Made by a program: the position numbers and the translations under genes | Source: Zygnema cylindricum | Lineage: Eukaryota > Streptophyta > Zygnematophyceae > Zygnematales > Zygnemataceae | Direction of reading: 5' to 3' | Length of the DNA: 64,000 nucleotides | NCBI GenBank assembly: GCA_037447655.1 | Contig: JBBHKE010000023.1 | Location: forward strand, 62,001 to 126,000 | Part shown: in pieces, positions 47,984 through 59,163 of the stretch | Layout: every line of letters starts with the position of its first letter | Position numbering within the stretch: position 1 is the stretch's first letter | Notes under the pieces: generated by a model | Databases searched by the model: none | What the model was told of the DNA's origin: nothing | Seen by the model: only the letters and a program-made list of their open reading frames with translations

Positions 47984-50900
47984 ATGCTGGTGGATCTTGG
48001 AGCTTTTTCTGAAGAAGGATTTGATGCAAAAGCATGGGTGAATGGCACGTGTGCTGCCAGACCGACTGATGAGCCCGTGGATAAATATCTTTCAGATGTG
48101 GAGATCAAATTACAGCTGCTGGCAGGTAATCGCTGTCGATATTTTTCTGTCACTTTTTTTGAGAATGTAGGAAATTATAGGGCCATTTGACAGTGGGACT
48201 CTAGTTTACTCTGTCACTCCTTGTTTCTCTTTTTCTAGCCAGTCTTGTGAATGGAGGTAAATGTAGGCCATTGACAATGGGACTGTTGTTTACTCTTCCT
48301 TTCAATCCTTGTTTCTCCTTTTTCTAGCCAGTATTCTGGAAAAAGTCAATGGCATTATATTACCGGGACACTCTCATATATAGATCTTTCTCCCTCCCTG
48401 GCTTCCTCGTCCCCTCGTCCTCTCCCTCTTTCACTGTTGCCCTTTTTTTTCCATGCACTCCTTGTCTCTTTTTTTCTCTCTCTCTCTCTGCCCCCCTTCT
48501 CCCTCCCTCCGTCCCTCCGTCCCTCCCTCTGTCCCTCTGTCCCTTCCTCCCTCCCTCTCTCCCTCTGTGTGCTCTAAGCAGCACCACCTTGAATTGATCT
48601 TTCAAGTCTCTGTCCTCACCTTTACAAAGGTTTTTTTTTATTATTTTACAGAGGATATTTCCGCGAGCTTGGAGGAACTGAGTTCCAATGCTCTCCTTCG
48701 TGTTCCTCGAGCTGTCCGAGAAACCAACCGAGTTCGCGATGACGCCTTTTCTTTGCGAAGCACCGTTGGAGGAATATTGCAGCGTCTTGAATTGGTCAGT
48801 GTGAAAATGGTTTGTGGGAGATTGGAAAATTGGAAATATTGAGATTGATTGAGATTGGGTTTGATGGTAGGAGGTTGGGAGAAGTGCAATTGAGATGATG
48901 TTGGGAGATTGAAGGCAATGTTGGGAGATTAAGATCGGGAGGTTGGAAGAATGGCGTTTAAGATATTAGGAATCACTGCTTTTCATTTGTGGTAGCGTAA
49001 TTATCACGACTGCACATTTATGTCAATCTTTTTGAGAGGAACAGGTTTCAGCATATGCAAAACAGGAGAATTTGCTAAAGTTTGATAGTCCAAATTTTAA
49101 TGTTGGTACACTTTTGTACTAAAGTATTATCACTATTTGTGAAGTATCAAGGTGAGCATTCATAAAATAAGCCAGGTTATCGCTAGTGAAAATCTTGAGA
49201 TCATGGCTTTAGACATTGCCCATTGCTATTAGTGTTAGACATTTTCCAGGCACTAAAAAGTTTTTAACAACATTGTTAGCCATTTGTTTTTCATTTTTAA
49301 GGGAGCAAGCGAAAAGTAGTGGTCTCACCTTTTGATTGTGATTCCATGATTAAAAATCGGTACACTGTGATGAGAAAAACTACTTTAGAGTGCCCAAAGA
49401 ATGTTTAATGTTCTACAATATTTATCTCACTCTTTTCAATCGATTCAACATCTTGGCAAATCCCGAGTTTTTATAATTCTTTAGTTTGTTAATGTTTTCA
49501 CAGATGCTCCATTATTGGCCGCTTATCATACAAGCTTTTTTTAATAACGATGACTCAAGGGCAAAAGTATTGTCTAATAGATACAATCTAACATGTGTCA
49601 AACATTAATATTTCCCCATTTCCTTTCTTGTAACTACAATAAGTTTTTGGTAAATGTACAGAAGCCGCAAGATGATGCCCCTTTATTCATGCCATTAGGA
49701 AGGAATTTTCCCGATCTGTTTGATGATCTGTAGAGATTTTCTAGGGAGTTCTCGGGATTTTGATGAATCTCGGTACATTCTTTAGGGAAATGTTCAGAAC
49801 TTTGGAGGAATGTAGATATATTTCCAAGGAGTGTTCTTAGAGCTAAGAGCTACACCTGCCCATCACTATTAGTGTAAAGGAATTATTCATTCCAAGTGAA
49901 ATTAGTATCAATGATAATAATTTAGTGCAGAGTGATGTGACCAGTTTAATTCCTCTCTCTTTAAAAATGTTATTAACACTATTTTATGATTTTTGGCCAA
50001 AATAAATTACGACCGATTTAGTTTTATTAACACATAGCGATGGACAGTGTAATTGTCGGATGGTGACAAAATAATTTATGACACACATTTTGTCTTTTTG
50101 TTGTTGGGTATTTGCAGGCGGAAGGGAGCTCGGCGCAGTCAGTTGCAGCTCTTGCCCGGGTAGACACCGTAAAAAAACATATGGAGGCCGCAAGATCGAC
50201 TCTTCAGGTATGTTGGTCAACAAAAAAGATGAAACTTGCAAGTTTTTTTTTGAAGTGACATAGACTGTACGGAGCTCTATTGCAAAGGTAGAAGGAAGAG
50301 GATGCAGCTGAAGTAGAAGCTGAAGTAAATTCTACAAATTTTTATTTCAAAGGTTCCTCTGAATTCATACTGGGCAGACTGTGTTTGATTCCCATAGGCG
50401 AACTCTACAAAGTTTTATTAGGACATTAGTGTTTATGAGCCTCGGACTTAAAAGTATGAGCAATACTTATTTTTATAGGGCTGACGAAGAAACTACAACA
50501 CACAACACTATTAGTGTAGTCAAAGTTATGCACAAACTACGCCTATTTTATGGTTTTGAAATTTGTTTTTTACAAGTCATGTGTCAGTGTGGAATGAGGA
50601 GGCAGCTGGTCTGGCTCAGTTAAGTGCTTCAGTTGAAGAGGTCTAATGTTATTTTTCTGATCAATAGTGGAAAGAGAAAAGGGGCTCCGAATTAGTGTTT
50701 TCAATTCTAATGGCGATTCAGAGATATTTTTTCTGAGCATGAAGTTTTTTTGAGAAAAAAAGACTTTTTGGGAATGCAGGATGCAGCTGGTCTGGCTCAG
50801 TTAAGTGCTTCAGTCGAAGAAGTTTTTGCCAGTGGGGACCTTCCAAGGGTTGCAGAAACCCTAGCCTCAATGCGGCGATGTTTAGCCGTGGTTGGAGAGG

Positions 50901-51996
50901 TAAGTTAACCAGAAATGAATGCAAAGACTTCAATACAAACTTAATATAGAGTAAACAGTAGCTACAATGTCCTTCAGTGGTCGGAGAGGTAAGTGAACCA
51001 GAAAAGTTTTCAAAGACTTCAATACAAACTTAATATAGAGTCAACAGTAAGCTATAATGTTTAGCAGTGGTTGGAGAGATAAGTTAACCGGAGATTTACT
51101 CAAGGACTTGACTACAAAATGAACGTAGAGTCAACAGGAATTTTACCTGCACTTGCAAAGTGATCATAACTTATCAGAGTTTTCATGCATACTTTGTTAA
51201 CCAAACAATTGTAGTATTAACCGTAGCTCTATTTAGGATTGCTAGTCAATATTAATTTAGTTAGTGGACAGTTTTTCTTACAAATGACATCTCCTATTAT
51301 GAATAGATCAAGAAAATTGAAATACTTATTTACATGGATTTGGATACCTATTAATGCAGTCAAGTATGGAACAATTATTATTTTTGTGTTTGTATTTTTT
51401 ACATGGATATTGAGTACATTGGGGTCTATTAACGTTTCTAACAGAACTACTATCCTTTTAATACCTGGAATTAACATTTTAAGCACATGAAACACATTCC
51501 CAGTCTAACACATGGAACTTTAAAAATTGAGTCTTTCAGGTTCCTGAATTTGCCGATGTGAAGCGCCAGCTGGCGGCTCTTGAGGATCGGCTCGAACAAA
51601 TGGTCCAACCAAGGCTCTCAGACGCTCTCAATCAACGGAAGGTACTTATAAATATACATATATATAATCTTTATAGTCCACACTATTTATAACCACGTAG
51701 CCCTTGAGGATTGGTTCGAATTAATGGTCCAACCGAGGCTCTCGGATTCTCTCAATCAACGGAAGGTACTTATAATTGAGCTTTAAAGTTTACTTTAACC
51801 ATGCAGCCCTTGAGGATTGGCTTAAACAAATGGTCCAACCGAGGCTCTCAAATGCTCTCAATCAACGGAAGGTACTTATAAATGTACAAATATATATTTT
51901 GCTTTAAAATTCACATTTTTTATAACCATGTAGCGAACAGACGGTCCAACCAAGGCTCTCAGATACTCTCAATCAACCGAAGGTACTTATAGATAT

Positions 51997-52035
<39 letters not shown>

Positions 52036-54111
52036 CACACACACACATGTATATTATATGTTCATTTATAGTAATTTACTTTGTGACCTTGTTTATTGGT
52101 CTAATCACCCTCAGTTGACATCACATTTTTTGAGTTTTATAAACAATTGCATCTCTATTTAACACCAGAATATCATATGAAGTTTAAATTTAAAAGATGT
52201 TCGAAACAACAATGTAATTCTAGATTCTGGTCCACTTTTTTGTCTAACAAAATCTGGACTTTTCCTAAAACATTGCAGTTTAAAAAGAACCTCATGAACA
52301 TTCAATCATAAGCCGTTTGTAAAAATGAAATACCATCCAATTTTTTTATTTATTTCATCCGATTTTTTTTTTTAATTTCATCCGATTTTTTTTTTTTTTT
52401 TTTTTGACAATCAGCTTTCACATTTTTTTTTCCGGTAAATGAACGATTCTTAGACTTTTTGTGACTTTTTTTGTACATTTTCAGGTGGATTCCACTCAGG
52501 CTCTTCGAGATATCCTTATTGCCATTGGTCGATATGGGGCTTTAGAGCAACACTATACTCGAGTACGACTACGTCCTTTGAGAAGAATGTGGGAAGATTT
52601 TGATACTGCTGGAATGCCTTCTAAAGGGGCTGGTACAACTATCTGTAACTTTTTTTCCTCTTTCATTTCTCTTTTTTTTGTTCAACAATTTCATGCCCAT
52701 TGTGTTCATTTCGGTGCTAATGGGTATTTTTTTGTGATAAATTCACATTAAAACGGATACAAACCTGTGTAAAGTATGAAGTATACACTGTCATTATAGG
52801 ATTTTATACAATTATAGATCATACTGTTAGAAAACAACAAAGCTTTTCCGGCTTTGCCGACTTTTATTAATTTCTGTTCCTTTTTTTTTTTCGCAATTTT
52901 TCTTTTTTATATCTATCTTTTCCTAATTTTTCTTTCCCTTCTTTTCCACAGCCAATGGTTCCGCACAACCTGTTTCCGGAGTGAAAACGGTCAACGCCCG
53001 TTTCTCCGAATGGTTGCCGAAATTTTACGACGAGGTACTTTTGGTCGTGGAACAGGAAGTTCGATGGTGTGCACGAGCTTTTCCAGAAGAACACTCCCTT
53101 CTTGTCCCTCACCTCCTTGTCGAAACTATGGCCGCCATCTCCTCCAGTTTCTCTGCAAGAATGGACGCAGCCGCACAGGAGGCGACTTCTGCAGCAGCCG
53201 CTGGGATATCCTCAGGTGCCTCTCTCTCTCTCTCTCTCTCCCTCTCCTCCCCCCTCTCCCGTTTCGCCTCCCTCTCTTCAAGTCAGTCTCCCGCTCTCTC
53301 GCCCGCTCGTCTCCCTCTCTTCAAGTCAGTCTCCCTCTCCCTCTCCCGTTTCATCTCCCTCTCTTCAAGTCAGTCTCCCTCTCCCTCTCCCTCTCCAACC
53401 CACTGTATTCAACTCCCTCGCCCTCTGCCTCTCTCTCTCCCTCCTGTTTTACCTATTCCGCTCCTGCTACCTATCCTTCTCTTTTTCAACCTAACCTACC
53501 TAACCTTCCCTTCCCTCTCATCGCTCCCCTCGTCCCTGTCCCTCTCGCTCCCCCTCTCTTTTATTTAATCCCTGGTGCTCCTATGGCTCTTTCTACCATG
53601 AACTCTCTTCTGCAAGGGTCTGTCTCTCTCCCTCTCTCTCTCCATCTTTGTGCCTTTCCCTCTTTCTCCCATAGCCTCCCTTTGCAGGGTTCTCTCTTTC
53701 CTTTTCGCCCTCCGCCTGTCTTTTCCTTTTCTGGTCTTCCTGTTTCCTTTTTCCTTTTCTCTCGTCACTTCTCTCCTGTGGAAGTCTCTCTCAGCCTCTG
53801 CCTGTCTCGCTCCCTTTTTCTGTTCTGTCTTCTCTCTTCCCTCGTCCCTTCTGTCCTTTTCAGGTTCTTGCTTTCTTCCTTTCTCTCCTGCTGTCTCATT
53901 TTACCCTCTGGATGACTTTCTCTTTCTTTCTCTCCTTCTGCCTGTCCCTCTCCCTCCCCTGTTCCCTCTTCCTTTATTACGTCCTCTCCTCTCCTCCCTC
54001 TATTATGGGCTCAAAGTGGGCAAGTCTTGAAAGTAAGCATATTCATAAGTCGGTTTGTAAGGAGAAATATTGGATGACTAGACTTGGAAAATGACATGTG
54101 ACTCAGTACCG

Positions 54112-54179
<68 letters not shown>

Positions 54180-55844
54180 CCCCCCCCCCCTCTCTCTCCC
54201 CCCCTCTCTCTCGTTCAAGAGTTTATATGTCTGTCCATATTTTTTGCACAATGCAGGAAGCTTATGCCTCACAGCAATCACTTGTCCCTCTCGTCCCTCT
54301 TATCCCTCGTCCCGCTTATCTCTCTTTTTTGTCCAAACTGATTCAGAATTAAACACAAAAGAAAAACGTGTTTTTTTGTACAGATAAAACCATGTTTTCC
54401 CCATACAAGTATAACCGTGTTTTCACTGTAACTAACGGGAAGCACTACCGGGATAACGTAGACAGATATATTATTAACATCCCATATAAAATGAAAACCG
54501 TAACTTTTTCCCCATAAACCAACAGGGAAGTGATAATGGCACAACATCTATTTCCTCTCAGACCACTCGTCTCGGTACCCTAATTGCTCAAACCCATTTC
54601 CAAAATGTCGATTTCCCATATAAATAATTAATATCCCATCTAAATAAAAACCGTGTTTTCCCCATAATCAACAGGAAGTGATAATGGCATAACGTCTACT
54701 ACCTCTCCGACCACTCGTCTTGGTACCCTTATTACTCTCCATACCATGACCGGAGCTTTTGCCCGAAATATTCAACACCTATTGGCCGAGGCCGGGACCA
54801 CAATTACTGAGCTGGCGCAAGTTTTAAGGTCGATTTTTGACCCATTTGAACCCCATAAACAACGATACGGGGAATTAGAAAAGGCACAATTAGGGCAAGA
54901 AATCGGAAAATTGGACCTACGAGGGGCCGTTCAGAAGGGGTTTGGGGCTCGAGGACTCGAGCTTTCGGAAAACAGTGCGTCGGATGGAGGTGGGTGAGAG
55001 GGAGAGAGGGGAGGGGGGTGGGAGGGAGGAGGAGGTGGGAGGGAGGTGGAGGGAGGTGGGGAGGGAGGTGGAGGAAAGGGAGGAGGGAGGGAGGAGGGAG
55101 GGAAGAGGGGGAGGATGGGAGGAGAGGAGGGGAGGAGGAGGGGAGAGGGGATAGAGGGAGGAAGGAAGGAGGGAGGGAGGGAAGAGGGAGGGAGGAGGGA
55201 GGAGGGAGGAGGGAAGGGAGTGAGAGGGAGAGAGAGAAAGAAACTTGTGATTGAAAATGGGTTTCAACATGAGGTTTAGAGGGACCGAAGATAAGTCTAA
55301 TTTGTTCCCCGTTTGAATTGTTGTCACAACTGTCGTATAAAAGGATATTTGCCATTTGTGAATGTCAATATTTCCTCAAATTTGTCCCCCTGTTGGTTTT
55401 TGTATTTTGATAATGAAGGGTGAGAAAAAGTTTGTTCCACAATTGTCGTGAATTTTTCCCTTCCTTTCAACCTCAATAATAGTGAAACAGCTGAGTCCAA
55501 AAGTTTCACTGGATATTCACCATTGAGGAGCTAGAAATCTCTCTCTCTTCGCCCCCCCCCCCCGCACCCTCCCCTATCTCTCTCTCTCTACCTCTTTCTT
55601 CCCCCTTTCTCTCTCGCCTCTTTCCCCTCTCCCTCTCTCCCTCTCTCTTACATCTTACCAATCTCTCTCTCTTTACCACGACTATTCTCTCTAAAACATT
55701 TTCTCACTTGTTTTCGTCGTAACTTTCGACTGTTTTCCAATCTTCAGTCCCTGAAGCTGTGGTTGCACATTGTCATCAATTCTTTCTCTCATCCCTCTCC
55801 TCTCTCTCTCTCTACCTCTTCTCTCCTCCTCTCTCTCCTCTCTC

Positions 55845-55903
<59 letters not shown>

Positions 55904-55929
55904 CTCTCTCTCCTCTCTCTCTCTCTCTC

Positions 55930-55962
<33 letters not shown>

Positions 55963-56782
55963 ACCATCTGTACTCTCTCCTATCTTTTCTATCTTCACTA
56001 ATCTCTTTCTCTCTTTTTTTTTTTGTCCTTTTCCAGGCTTCCGTACCTGAAGCCATGATTTCCCTCGAAGCTGCGGTAGAGAGATGCCTCTCTTTCACGG
56101 GAGGTTCCGAAACCGAAGCTCTTTTAAAAACTCTCGACGAAGTTATGCTTCTCTACCTCTCCCAGCTTCTAGAAGCTTTACGGTCTCTTCGTCCTATCTG
56201 TGGACTAAACTCCAAAATGAAAACCGACAGCGTTTCCGAAACTGTCGGTGAGAGTGGTGGGAGTGGAGGGAAGAAATCGTCTAGTGAAGAGGGAGAGGTT
56301 TTGAGTGGGAATACAGGGAGTGGAGGGAGTGATACGGTTTTCGAGGAGGAGGAGTGGGCTTTAGTTCAAGGAGCTCTTCAACTATTGGCTGTTTCGGAAA
56401 CCTTAGGAAGTCGTTCGGCAGTATTTGAGGCTTCTCTCCGGACTGCTTTAGGAAGACTCGGTAGTAAATTAGCGTTGGGGTTGGGGGTGTTGGGAGGAGA
56501 GGAGGGAGAGAAGGAACAAGGTTTAGGAAAGGAAGCCGTTTCAGGAGGGGGAGGAGGAGGAGGGGGAGTGATATCATTGGATTCTGCGTTGCTGAGATTG
56601 GCAGATGCTCCGGAAAAGGCTCAGCGATTGGCGAGGTGAGGGAGAGCGAGAGGGAGAGGGAGGGGTAGGGGGAGGTGGAGAGGGAAAGGGAGGGGGATGG
56701 GGAGGTCCATTTGGTGAAAATTTGTTCTCATAAACATGCTAGCATTCGTTCCATCATTTGTCCCACTTTCATCATGTTCTGA

Positions 56783-56869
<87 letters not shown>

Positions 56870-57649
56870 CCTCTCCCTCTCTCCCTCTCTCGCTCTCTCG
56901 CTCTCTCGCTCTATCTCCTCCCCCTTCACCCTCTCTCCCTTTCCTTTCTCTCTCCTCCCACTGTATGTGTTTCTTCTCTCTCTGTCTCCAGCTTATTGGA
57001 ACAGGCTCGAGATCCCCGTTTCCATGCTCTCCCTCGAACTTCTCAAAGGGTTCAAGCTTTTCAAGAATCTGTAGGAGATCTCGTGTACGATGTACTAATT
57101 TCCAAAGTAAGAAGAAGTTTATTCGGTTTGGCTCAAAAACCTATTTGGAAAGCCGAAGAGGAGGAGAACGCTTTCGATTTACCGAGCTTTAGTGCCTATC
57201 CGGAAAATTATATTACCGTAATTGGTGAGTATCTCTTACAATTACCTCAACAGTTAGAGCCTCTTGCTCTCGCAGAATCGGGAATAGGAGGAGGCGGAGG
57301 AGCTTTGGGAGAGGAGGGAGAGGGAGAGGAACAGGGATATTTTGCAACGGAATGGATGTTTAAAGTAGCCGAAGGAGCGACGGCTCTTTACATAGATCAG
57401 CTCCGTACTATTCCTCAGTTATCGGAGAGAGGAGCTCAACAATTGGCCGTTGATATTGAGTATTTATGTAATGTTCTCGCGGCTTTATCTATGGCGACTC
57501 CTCCGGTTCTCGCGACTTTTCAAGCTTGTTTGTCGGTTCCTAAGGATAGTTTAGCCGGTTTAATAGAACACGAGGGAGGACCGAAAGGAAATTTGGATTC
57601 ATCGACGGCTCGATTAGTCGCAAAAATGAGGAAAGTTTCATTAGATTAG
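47984..57649 (+). CDS. COG7: conserved oligomeric Golgi complex subunit 7
   Basis: COG7 belongs to lobe B of the COG tethering complex, which captures retrograde vesicles at the Golgi. Ten exons follow from GT-AG sites and phase: 47984-48125, 48652-48794, 50118-50207, 50780-50899, 51540-51641, 52485-52632, 52952-53215, 54675-54989, 56037-56635 and 56992-57649, about 860 codons against roughly 836 in Arabidopsis. Diagnostic plant matches include FSEEGFDAKAWVNG, SSNALLRVPRAVRE, SGDLPRVAETLASM, MVQPRLSDALNQRK, FARNIQHLLAEA, SLEAAVERCLSFTGGSE, ARDPRFHALPRTSQRVQAF, EWMFKVAEGATALY and RGAQQLAVDIEYL. Exon 8 has one A too many in the AAAA run at 54969-54972: with three As the frame reads SETVRRME and joins exon 9 in phase. 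As given, exon 9 is out of frame. Gly-rich inserts in exons 9-10 are specific to this sequence. Confidence 0.95.
48165..48330 (+). repeat. tandem duplication in COG7 intron 1
   Basis: A block of about 100 bp containing GTAGGCCATTGACAATGGG and TCCTTGTTTCTC...TTTTTCTAGCCAG occurs twice, each ending in an acceptor-like CTAG. No exon sequence is included. Confidence 0.7.
48360..48570 (+). repeat. CCCTC pyrimidine tract, COG7 intron 1
   Basis: TCCCTCCCTCCGTCCCTC-type repeats; frames on both strands are artefacts. Confidence 0.85.
49851..50051. mobile_element. MITE in COG7 intron 2 (201 bp)
   Basis: It runs from TACACCTGCCCATCACTATTAG to the degenerate inverse ACATAGCGATGGACAGTGTA. It has the size and ends of the 205-bp class. 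It lies 66 bp before exon 3, so the exon 3 branch point may lie within or just after it. Confidence 0.6.
50597..50642 (+). repeat. copy of COG7 exon 4 start
   Basis: GGCAGCTGGTCTGGCTCAG and the following TTAAGTGCTTCAGTTGAAGAGG repeat the first 45 bp of exon 4 (50780 onward) with few changes, but end in TCTAA. It is a decoy partial exon. Confidence 0.8.
50877..51140 (+). repeat. COG7 exon 4 tail and donor in 3 tandem copies
   Basis: The unit of about 90 bp begins with the last codons of exon 4 (GTGGTTGGAGAG) and its donor (GTAAGTTAACC), then GACTTCAATACAAACTTAAT. Copies start near 50877 (real exon), 50972 and 51060. The second keeps GAGAGGTAAGTG; the third has GAGAGATAAG and has lost the GT. 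Confidence 0.8.
51575..51990 (+). repeat. COG7 exon 5 tail and donor in 4 tandem copies
   Basis: The last 65 bp or so of exon 5 (CTTGAGGATCGGCTCGAAC to CTCAATCAACGGAAG) plus donor GTACTTATA is repeated at about 51699-51775, 51805-51880 and 51940-51990. The first two copies keep an open reading frame and are preceded by AG. They are decoy or candidate alternative exons. Confidence 0.85.
52001..52047. repeat. (CA)n microsatellite
   Basis: An ACACAC run with one ATGC interruption, directly after the fourth copy of the exon 5 tail. Confidence 0.95.
53216..54000 (+). repeat. CTCCCT pyrimidine-rich intron 7 tract
   Basis: C/T-rich low-complexity sequence with repeated TCTTCAAGTCAGTCTCCC blocks at about 53275-53385. 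Long Ser/Leu/Pro frames here are artefacts. Confidence 0.85.
54110..54210 (+). repeat. (CT)n with flanking C-runs
   Basis: A CT dinucleotide run bordered on both sides by runs of about 10-14 C, in COG7 intron 7. Confidence 0.95.
54375..54610 (+). repeat. copies of COG7 exon 8 start with acceptor
   Basis: The acceptor CCCCATAA(A)(C)CAACAG and the first 60 bp or so of exon 8 (AAGTGATAATGGCA... CCACTCGTCTTGGTACC) recur at about 54515-54590, with a weaker copy at 54405-54450. The nearer copy begins GGAAGTGATAATGG, which would put a stop into the frame if used. Confidence 0.8.
54990..55237 (+). repeat. GGGAGG purine tract at start of COG7 intron 8
   Basis: It begins at the splice donor (GTGGGTGAGAGGGAG) and continues as GGGAGG/GGAGGTGG repeats for about 245 bp. 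Glu/Gly/Arg-rich frames are artefacts. Confidence 0.9.
55540..55970 (+). repeat. CTCTCC pyrimidine tracts in COG7 intron 8
   Basis: CTCTCCCTCTC repeats at 55540-55660 and 55790-55970. Between them (55730-55785) is a decoy of the exon 9 start: TCTTCAGTCCCTGAAGCTG resembles the CCGTACCTGAAGCC of exon 9. Confidence 0.85.
56636..56705 (+). repeat. GAGGGAG purine tract at start of COG7 intron 9
   Basis: It starts at the donor (GTGAGGGAGAGCGAG) and is followed, 80 bp later, by a pyrimidine tract in the same intron. Confidence 0.85.
56782..56990 (+). repeat. (CT)n and CTCTCC tract up to exon 10 acceptor
   Basis: A long CT run at 56782-56868, then CCCTCTCC/CTCTCG repeats leading into TCTGTCTCCAG, the exon 10 acceptor. 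Confidence 0.9.
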
Positions 57650-58199
57650 TTTCATTAGAGTTAGTTTTATTAGGTTAGTTTCATTAGATTTAGTTTCATT
57701 CGTTTTTTTTGTCTTTGAACCGGGATGGTTTTCACACATTGTTTCGAGGAAAATGTAGAAAAAGTTTTGTTCGATTCATTTTTTGGTGGTGAGTGTGGGA
57801 GTGATAAGTGGTATATGAAAGATGTTTATTTTTGGTGGATTTCTTGAGCATGGTCAGTTGGTAAGAATTTTCCGTTTACGAGAAAGGTATAGAGCCAAAA
57901 ATAGCGGGTAGTGTAGATAACAATTTGCAGACAATTGTGAGAAATGGTCATTTTCTTTTGTTTTTTCAACTCTTTAATAGGTTATGTCTTTTGTTTGGAT
58001 TTATCGGAGCATATACCGGAGTTTAGAGAACTTTGGAGGTTTTAGCATGTAATGCTGGTAAGAAATTTGAACTTTTCAGGAAATGACACTGAAAGTTGTA
58101 CTCTTTGACTCCTCGGGAGTTAACAGTTTTGTGTGGTCCAAACGGAAATTTTATTACGGAGCAATTTCTGTTTTAAAGTCTCTGCACATTACCAGGGAG

Positions 58200-58375
58200 T
58201 AGGAAAAAGGGAGAGAGAGGGAGAGGGAAAAAGGGAGAGAGAGGGAGAGGGAAAAAGGGAGACAGAGAGAGGGAGGAGGGAGGGAGAGAGAGGGAGGGAA
58301 GGAAAAAGGGAGGGAGAGAGAGGGAGGGAAGGAAAAAGGGAAGGAAAGAAAAAAAAGAGGGAGAGAGGAGATGAT
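58200..58375 (+). repeat. GGGAGAGAGA purine tract
   Basis: AAAAAGGGAGAGAGAGGGAG-type tandem repeats in the COG7 3' region; frames are artefacts. Confidence 0.9.
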
Positions 58376-58556
58376 AATGATGAGTGTGAAAGCTAAGCCA
58401 CTTTTTCCTTTTGGTTTGAACTGGCATTCAAACACTTCGGGATAAGCTCGAGCTTCTCTTGAGAAAAAAAAAATCCCCATGTTCTATATTGTATATAATG
58501 GTATCTCTTTTTAGTTCTCTTGAGAAAAAAAAATGTAATAATATGTAATATCGTTC

Positions 58557-58562
58557 AATAAA
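58557..58562 (+). terminator. poly(A) signal AATAAA, possibly COG7
   Basis: TTCAATAAATGTAAATTGG lies about 900 bp after the COG7 stop. That is a long 3' UTR for a plant gene, so a nearer variant signal could be used instead. Confidence 0.35.
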
Positions 58563-58938
58563 TGTAAATTGGTTGTAAAAGAAAAAACGACAAAAAAAAC
58601 AGAAAATGAAAAAGAGGTTGACAAAAGAAAATCAAAGGGTTTTTCGTCTCTTATGAATCTTTTTACTGAAAGAACCAATTTGTCATAAATACATTTGTAG
58701 CTCTACTCCAAAAGGGAAATCATATTACACATGAGAATAATCGACTTACAAAAATAAAAAATACACAATGCTTTGCCCAAGGAATCGCACATCTTTGTCT
58801 TTTAGTGTCATAAAACCTCTTCCCTTGAAACGGAAACCAACCCTAATTTGAAAACCCGAACCCTAAACCCAAAAGTTTTAAGATTATTTCATGAACTGTT
58901 AGGAACCCTATCCCCAACCTTGAAACGTACGGAGAGAG

Positions 58939-59163
58939 TATCCTGTGTATCGCTATTAGTGTTAATGTTTTTTTTGCCACTTAAAACATCTGTTCTCCGT
59001 TCACTCTTGTCGGATGATGGATCTGACGGTTGCGATTGAAAGGTAGATTCTCACCTTTCGATTGGCGGTTTCCATCTGAAAATCGGACAAATGCGTACAG
59101 AAAAAAGATGACGTGTGTACGGAGAAAATATCTTTTAAGTAGCGAAAAAAATGTTAACGCTAA
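58939..59163. mobile_element. MITE, about 220-bp class, right end lost
   Basis: It starts at TGTGTATCGCTATTAGTG and contains CACTTAAAACATCTGTTCTCC, GATGGATCTGACGGTTGCG and GGAGAAAATATCTTTTAAG, as in 33939-34149. Its expected TAATAGCGATTCACGGTGTA end is missing: the PIF/Harbinger-like element begins inside GCTAA. Confidence 0.7.

Noticed and set aside
52854-53950. 353-codon and neighbouring Ser/Leu/Pro-rich ORFs
   Set aside because: They run across COG7 exon 7 in the wrong frame and into C/T-rich intron sequence.
54994-55279. Glu/Gly/Arg-rich ORFs
   Set aside because: They are frames of the GGGAGG intron tract.
55770-56036. Upstream extension of COG7 exon 9 as a 289-codon ORF
   Set aside because: The added part is pure Ser/Leu from CT repeats; homology starts only at 56037 after the CAG acceptor.
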